Shown here piece by piece: positions 16,992-24,718 of a stretch of 32,162 bases of DNA. Source of the stretch: a bacterium (GTDB lineage: Bacteria > Actinomycetota > Acidimicrobiia > Spongiisociales > ZC4RG35); the NCBI GenBank assembly GCA_028824015.1, contig JAPPFC010000056.1, positions 1 through 32,162 of the forward strand. Direction: 5' to 3'. The translations under genes were made by a program, and so were the position numbers. Under the pieces are notes generated by a model, which was not told where the DNA came from, ran no database searches, and was given only the letters and a program-made list of their open reading frames with translations. How positions within the stretch are numbered: position 1 is the first letter of the stretch; each line of letters opens with the position of its first letter.

Positions 16992-17211
16992 TACCGACCC
17001 TTCCAAGAGGCTTCGCCTTGCCGTACCAATGTGCGCGGCAGTGTATCACATTGGAGGCGCCTCAGTAGGGAAGAAGATTTTTGCCGCTAATTGTTATCGC
17101 AACGAGTGGCAACAACTAGGATGGGCAAGAAGGCGGAGTCGAAAGACGACCACTGCTTTGGTTCGGAGTTGCATCTGAGCGACAGATAGAGAAGGTGAGA
17201 GGAGCATTCCA
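16992..17211. promoter_or_regulatory. Divergent intergenic region between aldolase array and ABC importer operon
   Basis: A 220-bp region holding promoters for both directions. For the aldolase side a TACACT box (minus strand, 17040-17045) lies about 50 nt before ATG 16991. For the importer a TAGGAT box (17117-17122) lies about 90 nt before ATG 17212. A 10-bp palindrome, GAGGCGCCTC (17054-17063), and an imperfect repeat (TTGTT at 17091-17095, AACAA at 17111-17115) lie between the boxes and could be operators. All these assignments are tentative. Confidence 0.4.
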
Positions 17212-18828
17212 ATGACCAGACACAGAAGATTCGTAGGTCTCTTGGCGGTGGTGGCGCTGTTACTGGCCGCTTGTGGAGACGACGAGGCCGCCACTACCAC
17301 TGCGGCGCCTGCTACCACTGCGGCTCCTGCTACTACTGAGGCGCCTGCTACCACTGCGGCGCCGGCCACTACTGAGGCGCCTGCTACCACTGCGGCCCCG
17401 GAGCCGGAACCGATGGGCGCGAGCATCGTGATCGGTTTGGGCACCGAGCCCGGGTCTCTCGATCCCCAGGCCGTCGACCAGTTCGCCATGTTCACCATCA
17501 ATGACAACGTCTTCCACAAGCTGGTGTCGCGTAACGCGGCCGGTGATTTGGTGCCGGGTGCCGCCACGGACCTTGGCACACCGGTGGATGACACGACCTG
17601 GCAGTACACGGTGCGCGAGGGCATCACCTTCCACAACGGTGAGCCCCTCAATGCCGACGCGGTGGTTCACAGCATCCTCCGGATAATCGACCCGGACTAC
17701 GCGACCCCCCTCAAGGACAACCTCGGAACCGTGGTGGGCGCCGAGAAGGTGGACGAGCACACGGTGAACATCCTCACCAGCGGTCCCGATCCGCTGATTC
17801 CAACCAGGATGACATTGCTCTATCTGGTTCCGCCCGAGGCATCGCAGAGCGAGGACTTCGGTGACAATCCGGTCGGGTCAGGCCCATACAAGTTCGTTTC
17901 CTGGGAGCGCGGCATCGCGGTGGAACTGGAGGCGAATCCCGACTACCCGGGTCCCGCCCCGTCGGTGTCCAACGTGCGGTTCCTCTTCATCGAGGAGTAC
18001 GGGACCCGTCTGGCCGGCGTCCTCAACGACGAGATCGACCTGATGGTCGACCTCCTTCCCGAGGACAATGCGCTGGTCGATCAAGCGTGGAGCACCCCCA
18101 CCGGGCTGAAGCAGTTCATCGTGTCCCTCAACGCCCGGGCCGGTAGCCCCGTCGAGGATGTGCGAATCCGTCAGGCCCTCAACTATGCGGTGGACAAGGA
18201 AGCCATTGCCGAGAGCCTGTTCTCGGGCATTGGAGAGATCCTGCAGGGCCAGATGCTGAACCCCAACTGGTTCGGATTCAACCCCGATCTCGATCCTTTC
18301 CCCTACGACCCCGACCGCGCCCGCGAGTTGCTGGCGGAAGCCGGCGCCGAGGACCTGGAGATCCAACTTGTCTCCCTGGTGGGCAACTCGCTCCTTGACA
18401 AGGAGACCACCGAGGTGGTGGCCGGGTACTGGGCCGAGGTCGGTGTGACGGCCGAGATATTCATACCCGAGTTCTCCGAGTACATCGATCGCCTGATCGA
18501 CCGGGAGAACCGTCCTGACGCCATCTTCGTGCCGCATGACAACATCCTGTTCGACGGTGACCGGACGCTGTCTGCCTATTATCACTCCCAGGGCTGCTGC
18601 GGCTCCATGGATCCGTCGGAGGCGGACGACTGGATTGACGCGGGAAGGACTGAGATCGACCAGGCCGCCCGCCTGAAGCTGTACCAGGATGTCGGGCAGG
18701 CCGGACACGACGGTGCCTGGTATGTGTGGCTCATCAGCATTCCCAACGTGTACGGCGGTACCGACCGGATCGATTGGTCCGCACGCGCCGACGGTTTGAT
18801 CCATGTCAGTGACATAACAGTCTCCTAG
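17212..18828 (+). CDS. Peptide-type ABC transporter substrate-binding lipoprotein (SBP family 5)
   Basis: Extracellular solute receptor of 538 residues, DppA/OppA type, delivering peptides or related solutes to the permease. It has a lipoprotein signal with lipobox LLAAC (Cys at about 22), then a low-complexity linker of ATTAAP/ATTEAP hexapeptides up to about residue 65. The mature domain starts near SIVIGLGTEPGSLDP. ITFHNGEPLNADAVVHS, NPVGSGPYKFVSWERG and VRIRQALNYAVDKEAIAESL are hallmark SBP-5 motifs. A Cys-Cys pair occurs late (HSQGCCGSMD). The ribosome site GAGGAG precedes the ATG by 8 nt. It is followed by a hairpin and four transporter genes, the normal order for such operons. Ligand specificity cannot be read from the sequence. 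Confidence 0.94.
   Translation: MTRHRRFVGLLAVVALLLAACGDDEAATTTAAPATTAAPATTEAPATTAAPATTEAPATTAAPEPEPMGASIVIGLGTEPGSLDPQAVDQFAMFTINDNVFHKLVSRNAAGDLVPGAATDLGTPVDDTTWQYTVREGITFHNGEPLNADAVVHSILRIIDPDYATPLKDNLGTVVGAEKVDEHTVNILTSGPDPLIPTRMTLLYLVPPEASQSEDFGDNPVGSGPYKFVSWERGIAVELEANPDYPGPAPSVSNVRFLFIEEYGTRLAGVLNDEIDLMVDLLPEDNALVDQAWSTPTGLKQFIVSLNARAGSPVEDVRIRQALNYAVDKEAIAESLFSGIGEILQGQMLNPNWFGFNPDLDPFPYDPDRARELLAEAGAEDLEIQLVSLVGNSLLDKETTEVVAGYWAEVGVTAEIFIPEFSEYIDRLIDRENRPDAIFVPHDNILFDGDRTLSAYYHSQGCCGSMDPSEADDWIDAGRTEIDQAARLKLYQDVGQAGHDGAWYVWLISIPNVYGGTDRIDWSARADGLIHVSDITVS
17290..17400 (+). repeat. 18-bp tandem repeat encoding the lipoprotein linker
   Basis: Six in-frame units of 18 bp encode ATT(A/E)AP. 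The DNA units differ only at a few positions. Such spacers probably hold the binding domain away from the membrane; replication slippage could change their number. Confidence 0.85.
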
Positions 18829-18842
18829 TACATCCCAACGCA

Positions 18843-18890
18843 TTCAACGCCGGGCGTATCATCGGTTCGGGTGACGCGCCCGGCGTTGAA
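18843..18890 (+). terminator. Intercistronic hairpin after the binding-protein gene
   Basis: TTCAACGCCGGGCG (18843-18856) is exactly complementary to CGCCCGGCGTTGAA (18877-18890), a 14-bp stem with a 20-nt loop. It has no T-tract and lies between the binding-protein stop and the first permease. Such hairpins commonly protect the upstream mRNA or partly terminate, so the binding protein outnumbers the permease. Confidence 0.7.
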
Positions 18891-18911
18891 GCAAACGAGA
18901 CGGGAGAACCC

Positions 18912-19841
18912 ATGGGCCGGTACTTGCTGAAGCGGTTGTCGCAAGCGGTGCTGGTGGTGATCTCGGTAATGGTGGTGGTCTTCGTTGTGACCCGCCTGAT
19001 CGGGGACCCGGTGGCGGTGATGCTGCCCCTGGAGGCCACTGAAGAGAATCGCGCCCTCCTCGAAGCGCAACTCGGCCTGGACAGACCCATCCTGGCCCAG
19101 TTGGGCGACTACGTGGCGGACGCTGTCCGGTTCGACCTGGGCGACTCCTTATGGCAACGCCGGCCGGCCATAGACGTCGTCCTGGAGCGACTGCCTCCCA
19201 CCGTTCTTCTGGTGGCGGCCGGGTTTTCCTTCGGGGTGTTGCTTGGGCTGGTGATCGGGATTGTCTCCGGGATGCGGCCGGGGGGGTGGGTGGATCGAGG
19301 AGCAGTCACCCTCGGTCTGCTCGGGGTCTCCCTCCCGCAGTTCTGGATCGGGTTGGTGTTCATCGTCTTCTTCAGCGTGGGTCTCGGGTGGTTTCCCACT
19401 TCCGGTTCGGGTGGTATCGAGCATCTGGTGCTTCCGGCGGTCGTGCTCGGCCTGCCGGTAGTGGGCCGCATCGCCCTGGTCACCAGGTCTTCGATGATCG
19501 ACGAATTGAACGCCCAGCACGTCAAAGACGCCACTGGTCGGGGAGTGTCGCGGTCTCGCATCGTCATGGTCCACGCCTTGAAGGGTGCGGGCATCGCCAG
19601 CATCACCATCGCGGGCTGGGAGTTGATCGGCGTCCTGGCCGGGGGTGCGGTGGTGGTCGAGACGGTCTATGCCTGGCCGGGGATCGGGTTCACCGCCATG
19701 CAGGCCATCGAGCGGCACGACATAATCCTGGTCCAGGCGGTGGTATTCGTGGTGGCGATCATGGTCGTGACGATCAACATCATCGTGGACGTTGCATACA
19801 CGATGCTCGATCCCCGCGTCAAGTTCGACCGGGTGTCATGA
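18912..19841 (+). CDS. Peptide-type ABC transporter permease, DppB-like
   Basis: Inner-membrane permease of 309 residues. It has an N-terminal helix (LSQAVLVVISVMVVVFVVTRLIG), a periplasmic stretch with RPILAQLGDYV, then five further hydrophobic segments. The EAA-type coupling loop reads KDATGRGVSRSRIVMVHALKG, and a TVYAWPGIGFTAMQAI block, typical of DppB, follows. It forms a heterodimeric channel with the next gene product, whose ATG overlaps this stop (ATGA). Start ATG 18912 follows ACGGGAGAA, a reasonable ribosome site. Confidence 0.93.
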   Translation: MGRYLLKRLSQAVLVVISVMVVVFVVTRLIGDPVAVMLPLEATEENRALLEAQLGLDRPILAQLGDYVADAVRFDLGDSLWQRRPAIDVVLERLPPTVLLVAAGFSFGVLLGLVIGIVSGMRPGGWVDRGAVTLGLLGVSLPQFWIGLVFIVFFSVGLGWFPTSGSGGIEHLVLPAVVLGLPVVGRIALVTRSSMIDELNAQHVKDATGRGVSRSRIVMVHALKGAGIASITIAGWELIGVLAGGAVVVETVYAWPGIGFTAMQAIERHDIILVQAVVFVVAIMVVTINIIVDVAYTMLDPRVKFDRVS

Positions 19842-20773
19842 ATACGGTCTCTTCCGGTTCCCGGAGCGAACGCCGGCGCTGGGCGGGGTGGCTGATGCGG
19901 ATTGTCCGGGACCCCACCGCGTTGTTCGGCATCCTGGTCCTGGCGCTGCTGGTCTCGGCCGCACTGTTCGCTCCCATCATCGCTCCCCTCGATCCCAACA
20001 AACAAGATCTGGCCGCCAGGCTGCTGCCGCCCTTCTACGCGGAGGGCGGTTCCGCGGAACACCTTCTCGGCACCGACCAACTGGGCCGGGACGTGCTGTC
20101 CCGGATCATTCACGGAACAAGGATCTCTCTGACCATCCCGCTGGTGTCGGTGACCCTGGCGGGAGTCTTCGGGACTGCGGTGGGCTTGCTGGCCGGGTAC
20201 CGGGGCGGGAAGACAGACGCTTTCATCATGCGCATCGTCGACACGCTGTTCTCCTTCCCCGGGCTTTTACTGGCGTTGACGATCCTCGCCGTGGTGGGGC
20301 CGAGCTTCTGGACCCTGGCGATCGTGCTGTCACTCAGGATCTGGATGGTGTTCGCCCGGATGACCCGGGGACTGGTCCTGTCGGCGCGGGAAGCCGAGTA
20401 TGTGGAAGCGGCGGAGTTGGTCGGCGCCTCACCGGTTCGCATAATGTTGCGCCACATCGCGCCCAACCTGACCGCGCCGCTGCTGACCCTGGCGGTCCTC
20501 GAGTCGGCCCATGTGATCCTGTCCGAGGCCGCCCTCTCATTCCTCGGGTTGGGAATCCAGCCGCCGCAGACGTCGTGGGGACTCGACGTGGCCATCGGTC
20601 GCCAGTACGTCTTCTCCGCCCCCTGGTTGATCATCTTCCCAGGGCTCGCCATCGCGGTGGCCGTGTTGGGAATCAATCTTCTGGCGGGGTGGCTGAGAGT
20701 GGCCGCCGATCCCCAGGAGAGCGCAAAGCGTTTCGCGGCGGCGGCGGACGCCCCCTCGGCTTGGTCGGGATGA
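19838..20773 (+). CDS. Peptide-type ABC transporter permease, DppC-like
   Basis: Second permease, 311 residues. Its DppC hallmarks are an N-terminal helix after a basic tail (RRRWAGWLMRIVRDP), HLLGTDQLGRDVLSRIIHGTR, the EAA loop with EYVEAAELVGASPVRIMLRHIAPN, and ALSFLGLGIQPPQTSWG. The open frame extends further upstream, but this ATG overlaps the DppB-like stop by 4 nt and is where homology begins. Its own stop overlaps the next ATG in the same way, so the membrane and ATPase subunits are translated in a chain. Confidence 0.93.
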   Translation: MNTVSSGSRSERRRWAGWLMRIVRDPTALFGILVLALLVSAALFAPIIAPLDPNKQDLAARLLPPFYAEGGSAEHLLGTDQLGRDVLSRIIHGTRISLTIPLVSVTLAGVFGTAVGLLAGYRGGKTDAFIMRIVDTLFSFPGLLLALTILAVVGPSFWTLAIVLSLRIWMVFARMTRGLVLSAREAEYVEAAELVGASPVRIMLRHIAPNLTAPLLTLAVLESAHVILSEAALSFLGLGIQPPQTSWGLDVAIGRQYVFSAPWLIIFPGLAIAVAVLGINLLAGWLRVAADPQESAKRFAAAADAPSAWSG

Positions 20774-21783
20774 TCCGCTCCGACCACCTCCTGGAGGTTC
20801 GCAACCTCGAGGTGGTCTTCCCGACCAGGGAAGGCACTGTCCAGGCAGTCCGAGGAGTCTCCTTCACTGTCGATGCGGGTGAATCACTGGGTGTCGTGGG
20901 TGAGTCGGGATCGGGCAAGAGCACCCTGGCGCGGGCGGCTCTTGGAATGATCGAGCTACCCGGCCGGATCGCGGGCGGCGAGATTCTTTGGAGGGGCCGG
21001 TCGCTCCTGGACAAGAGAGTGGCCCGCCGGATCCGGGGCCGGGAGATCAGCATGGTGTCCCAGGATCCGATGGCGTCGATGAGTCCGATTCTCACGATCG
21101 GCACCCAGATGACCGAGGTCATGACCAGGCATCTGGACATCGGGAGAAGGGAAGCCTTCACAAGGGCGGGAGATCTTTTGGAGAAGGTTGGGATCCCCGA
21201 CCCGGGGCGCCGCCTCGGACAGTACCCGTTCGAGTTCTCCGGTGGCATGCAGCAGCGGGTGGTAATCGCCACAGCCCTGTCCTGTGACCCGATGATGCTG
21301 ATCGCCGACGAGCCGACCACGGCCCTGGACGTGACCACCCAGGCCCAGATCCTGGAACTGATCTCCTCTCTCCAAAAGGACCTGGGCCTGGCGCTTGTGC
21401 TGATCACCCACGACCTGGGAGTGGTGGCCGGGGCCTGTGACCTTCTCAAAGTGCTGTACGCGGGGGAGATCGTCGAGTCGGGGACGGCCGATCAGCTGTT
21501 TCACCGCCCTCGTCACCCGTACACCGCCGCTCTCTTGGGATCGACGCCTCGCCTCGACGTCAAGGCGGATCGCCTCATGGCGATCGAGGGCCACCCTCCC
21601 GACCTTCGCCATGTCGGTGGCAGGTGCAGTTTCACGCCTCGATGTCCTCACGCAACGACCCGCTGTACGACCGAGTCCCCGGTGCTCCAGCCATCTGAGG
21701 CAGGCCGGGCATATGCCTGCTGGAATCCTCTGGGGGGTCGAGAAGCCCCGGAACTTCCCACGGCGAGGGCCGGGCATGGGTGA
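20770..21783 (+). CDS. Peptide-type ABC transporter ATP-binding protein, DppD-like
   Basis: Cytoplasmic ATPase of 337 residues. Walker A GESGSGKST (44-52), Q-loop Q98 in VSQDPM, signature FSGGMQQ (156-162), Walker B with LIADE (177-181) and switch His214 (ITHDLG). The C-terminal oligopeptide-transporter extension holds the CSFTPRCPHATTRC cysteine cluster, which in some homologues binds an iron-sulfur cluster. ATG 20770 overlaps the DppC-like stop; the frame is open upstream, but only as an alternative frame of the permease genes. Coupled to the next ATPase by an 8-nt overlap. Confidence 0.94.
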   Translation: MIRSDHLLEVRNLEVVFPTREGTVQAVRGVSFTVDAGESLGVVGESGSGKSTLARAALGMIELPGRIAGGEILWRGRSLLDKRVARRIRGREISMVSQDPMASMSPILTIGTQMTEVMTRHLDIGRREAFTRAGDLLEKVGIPDPGRRLGQYPFEFSGGMQQRVVIATALSCDPMMLIADEPTTALDVTTQAQILELISSLQKDLGLALVLITHDLGVVAGACDLLKVLYAGEIVESGTADQLFHRPRHPYTAALLGSTPRLDVKADRLMAIEGHPPDLRHVGGRCSFTPRCPHATTRCTTESPVLQPSEAGRAYACWNPLGGREAPELPTARAGHG

Positions 21784-22753
21784 CGCTCTGCTGGAAGTGC
21801 AGGGGCTCACGGTCACATACGACGTCGGCCGAGAGGGCTTCTGGGGTCAACGCCAGACCCGGCTCACCGCGGTCGATGACGTGAGCTTCTCGATCGACCG
21901 CGGTGAGACATTCGGACTGGTGGGGGAGTCGGGCTCGGGCAAGACCACGACCGGACGGGCCATTCTCGGGAAGGTTCCGATCGCCTCCGGCCGTGTGAAA
22001 TTCGCCGGGCGCGACATCACCGAGGTGGAGGGACGGGAGCGGCGAGCGATACGCCGGAACATGCAACTGATTCCTCAGAATCCCTATGGAAGCCTCAATC
22101 CTCGCATGAGGGTGCGGGAGATCATCTCCGAGCCTCTGGTGGTGCACCGACTGTTCAAGAATGCCAAGGGAGCCAGCGAGAGAGTGGTCGAGTTGCTCGA
22201 GCTGACTGGTATGAATCCGGATGACATGCACAAGTACCCGCATGCGTTCAGTGGTGGGCAACGTCAGAGGATCGTCATCGCCCGGGCGCTGGCCCTGAAC
22301 CCGGATCTGATCATCGCCGACGAGCCCGTTTCCGCCTTGGACGTCTCTATCCAGGCGCAGGTCGTGAACCTGCTCCAGGACCTTCAGAAGCGGTTGCGCC
22401 TGACCTACATCTTCATCGCCCACGATCTGGCCGTCATACGCCACATCTCTCACCGCATCGGCATCATGTACGCGGGCAAGCTGGTCGAGGTGGCGAAGGG
22501 GGAGGATGTCTACCGGATCCCGATCCACCCCTACACCGAAGCCCTCCTGTCTTCGGTCCCGATACCCGATCCGAGGGTCGAGCGCGCCCGGGCGGTGAGC
22601 GTGATCGCCGGCGAGCCGCCGGACCCGATCCACCCGCCCATGGGTTGCCGCTTTCACACGAGGTGCCCTCTGGCTGAACCACGCTGCCGTGAGGCGGCCC
22701 CGCCCCTGGAAGCCAAGGGGCCCGAACACGAGGCTGCCTGTTGGGTGCGTTAG
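21776..22753 (+). CDS. Peptide-type ABC transporter ATP-binding protein, DppF-like
   Basis: Second ATPase of the importer, 325 residues. Walker A GESGSGKTT (50-58), Q-loop Q101 in IPQNPYGSLNP, signature FSGGQ (158-162), Walker B with LIIADE (178-183) and His216 (IAHDLA). It ends with the CRFHTRCPLAEPRC cysteine cluster of the family. The early GFWGQRQ insertion after the first strand is typical of DppF. It pairs with the DppD-like subunit and closes the five-gene operon. Confidence 0.94.
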   Translation: MGDALLEVQGLTVTYDVGREGFWGQRQTRLTAVDDVSFSIDRGETFGLVGESGSGKTTTGRAILGKVPIASGRVKFAGRDITEVEGRERRAIRRNMQLIPQNPYGSLNPRMRVREIISEPLVVHRLFKNAKGASERVVELLELTGMNPDDMHKYPHAFSGGQRQRIVIARALALNPDLIIADEPVSALDVSIQAQVVNLLQDLQKRLRLTYIFIAHDLAVIRHISHRIGIMYAGKLVEVAKGEDVYRIPIHPYTEALLSSVPIPDPRVERARAVSVIAGEPPDPIHPPMGCRFHTRCPLAEPRCREAAPPLEAKGPEHEAACWVR

Positions 22754-22820
22754 GCGACCCGTTGCTCAGCACGGCGCCCGGGTACGGCCACGGCCGGTGG
22801 CGGGACGGCTCGACACCCCG

Positions 22821-24053
22821 ATGAGAGGAGGACTGGGCGGCGCCTACAACAGGCTGCTCACCGGTTACACGATCTCGAATGTGGGCAACGGAGTGTTGCT
22901 TGCCGCGCTCCCGCTGCTGGCCGCCTCGAATACCCGGAACCCGCTGGCGATAAGTGGACTCACGGTGGCCGCAGGACTTCCCTGGATCGTGATCGGACCG
23001 CTTTCGGGAGCAATCGTGGATCGCGTCGACAGGCGAAGCGTGATGGTTGTGGCCGAAGTCAGCCGAGCCGGCCTCATGGGCGCGGCCGCTCTCTACGTTT
23101 TTCTGGGAGGCGAGTCGATTATTGCGCTCTATGGCTTGCTGATACTGGTCGGAGTCGGTGAGACCTTCTTCGATCCTGCCGGCCTTGCCATGGTGCCGAG
23201 CCTGGTTACTTCTTCGCAACTGGACGCCGCCAACAGTCGCCTCTACGGGACCCAGGTCCTGGTCCAGCGTTTCGTAGGGCCTCCGCTGGGGGGATGGTTG
23301 TTTGCCTTCGCGGCCTGGGCGCCCCTGGGAGTGGATGCGCTCAGTTTCCTGGCCGCCGGGATGGTTGTAATGGGGCTGCCCCGCGGCACAAGGAAAGAGC
23401 CATCTGAGCATCGCCGCGCCGGATTGCTGACTGAAGCGGTCGAAGGCATCAGGTGGGTTTGGCGCGACTCGGTACTACGGGCGTTCATGGTCGGTGCGGG
23501 GTCTCTTCACTTCGCAACCGGCGCCGGACTGTCGGTTCTGGTTTTGATAGCCCAGGACCGCTTCGGATTGACCGGTTTCGGCTTTGGGCTGACGATGGGC
23601 GGGTTGGCCGTCGGGTACTTTCTCGGTTATGTCGTCGCCCCATCCATTACGGCAAGGTTCCCGCGGGCGAGGATCTGCGTCGGCGCCTTGGTCGGCGTCA
23701 CGGGTGGTTTCCTCCTTGTGGCGGTGTCCAGGTTCGCTCTACTGGGCGGGTTGGGATTGGCTCTGGTAGGTCTGTTAGGGGCGCAATTCGATGTTGTGGC
23801 TATTACTTACCGCCAGGCAGCGGTGCCCGATCACATTCTCGGACGCGTCCTGACGGGCTTCTGGTTCGTAACCCACGGAGCGATACCCGTTGGAGCCCTG
23901 GTCGGGGGGTTGGTCGCCACATGGGCCGGAGTCGGCTACACCTACGTTGCTGCCGCCCTGTTGGTGGCGGCGGTGGCTCCCTACCTGTGGGTTGCGTTGC
24001 AAGGCGAGGAACTCGATCCGGAACGCCTTCGGGGAGAGTCACCCGGGTCGTAG
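22821..24053 (+). CDS. MFS transporter (probable exporter, EntS/DHA3-like)
   Basis: Twelve-helix major facilitator of 410 residues. The loop between helices 2 and 3 carries GAIVDRVDRRSVMVVAE, a motif-A variant; VGVGETFFDPAGLAMVPSLV and QVLVQRFVGPPLGGWL resemble the EntS/drug-exporter DHA3 branch. ATG 22821 precedes RGGLGGAYNRLL, where helix 1 begins; GTG 22797 is an in-frame alternative, and no good ribosome site exists for either. It follows the ABC operon by 67 bp and may be its last gene or separate. It is not close to the three tandem MFS genes further on. Substrate unknown. Confidence 0.85.
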   Translation: MRGGLGGAYNRLLTGYTISNVGNGVLLAALPLLAASNTRNPLAISGLTVAAGLPWIVIGPLSGAIVDRVDRRSVMVVAEVSRAGLMGAAALYVFLGGESIIALYGLLILVGVGETFFDPAGLAMVPSLVTSSQLDAANSRLYGTQVLVQRFVGPPLGGWLFAFAAWAPLGVDALSFLAAGMVVMGLPRGTRKEPSEHRRAGLLTEAVEGIRWVWRDSVLRAFMVGAGSLHFATGAGLSVLVLIAQDRFGLTGFGFGLTMGGLAVGYFLGYVVAPSITARFPRARICVGALVGVTGGFLLVAVSRFALLGGLGLALVGLLGAQFDVVAITYRQAAVPDHILGRVLTGFWFVTHGAIPVGALVGGLVATWAGVGYTYVAAALLVAAVAPYLWVALQGEELDPERLRGESPGS

Positions 24054-24095
24054 CCGGCCTACCCGGGGTGTCGCTACGAGGTTTCGGGGACGCCG
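24039..24095. terminator. Nested inverted repeats between convergent genes
   Basis: The 20-bp gap between the MFS stop and the mobA-like stop is flanked by two overlapping inverted repeats: CACCCGGGT with ACCCGGGGTG (one bulge), and CGTAGC with GCTACG. Either could act as a bidirectional transcription end. No T-tract is present. Confidence 0.3.
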
Positions 24096-24691
24096 TAGCG
24101 TCGGAGGCCTTCCTGGAGGTCGTCGGGAGAGTCCACCGAGAACCATGACCTCCCGTCCTCGCCCCAGGAGCGCCAGCGCTCTGGGAGTACCACGGTTCCC
24201 TCGAGGAGGGGAGCTTGGGGCTGGAGCGACCGTTGATCACGCGCTATCGCGGTCAAGAGACACAGCGACTTGGCCGGGTAGGTGGCGCAGGTGACCTGGT
24301 ACTGCCCATCCATCGGGATGGCGGGTTGGGGCCGCACTCCCAGGAGGGCCGCCAGGGTGGCGGGCCGGACCCACGGCTGGTCCACCCCCAACACCACGAT
24401 GGGACCTCCCCCCGCCGCCCTCAGGCCGGTGACGATCCCCGCGCTCGGGCCCCGACCTCCCGGCAGGGCATCGGGGATTGCCCGTAAGCTCCCCGCCTCC
24501 TCGCGACCCACCACGATCACCTCGGAGACCACCAGGGACAGGGCCGCCGATACCCAGTCCAACAGGGTGCGACCATCGAGGAGGGTCATCGCCTTGTCTC
24601 TTCCCATCCGCCGCGAACGGCCGCCGGCGAGAATCACACCCAAGGTCTCCGGACCGGAGATGGAAGGAGGCGGTGGTGGGGACGGCTTCAC
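24074..24691 (-). CDS. mobA: MobA-like molybdenum cofactor guanylyltransferase
   Basis: Nucleotidyltransferase of 205 residues that would attach GMP to molybdopterin. The GTP-binding signature LAGGRSRRMGRDK is at about 21-33, followed by LDGRTLLDWV, GGRGPSAGIVTGL and VVLGVDQPWV (the conserved Asp region); the C-terminus ends in a substrate-side domain with FSVDSPDDL. The upstream start is uncertain: I use GTG 24691; a TTG at 24733 would overlap the divergent MFS gene. A proline run (PSPPPPPS) at the N-terminus is unusual. Guanylylated cofactor serves DMSO-reductase-type enzymes rather than the sulfite-oxidase-type enzyme in this window, so its client is elsewhere. A MobA-like protein of other specificity (CTP, MocA) is possible. 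Confidence 0.82.
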   Translation of the reverse strand: MKPSPPPPPSISGPETLGVILAGGRSRRMGRDKAMTLLDGRTLLDWVSAALSLVVSEVIVVGREEAGSLRAIPDALPGGRGPSAGIVTGLRAAGGGPIVVLGVDQPWVRPATLAALLGVRPQPAIPMDGQYQVTCATYPAKSLCLLTAIARDQRSLQPQAPLLEGTVVLPERWRSWGEDGRSWFSVDSPDDLQEGLRRYGVPETS

Positions 24692-24709
24692 GGTCGGGCG
24701 GCTCGCTAA

Positions 24710-24715
24710 TACAAT
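24710..24715 (+). promoter_or_regulatory. Conserved -10 box (TACAAT), MFS array copy A
   Basis: TACAAT ends 3 nt before ATG 24719 and 9 nt before GTG 24725. The sequence around it (AATACAATCG..GGGAGTGAAG) recurs before copies B and C, suggesting that the promoter was duplicated with the gene and that the homologous start may be GTG 24725. Confidence 0.5.
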
Positions 24716-24718
24716 CGC

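Noticed and set aside
17054..17063. GAGGCGCCTC palindrome as a defined operator
   Set aside because: A 10-bp GC-rich palindrome is common by chance here, and no second site supports it; kept only as a possibility within the intergenic entry.
17290..17400. Short tandem repeats considered as a CRISPR or regulatory array
   Set aside because: Units are 18 bp, in frame, without spacers, and encode the ATT(A/E)AP linker of a lipoprotein.
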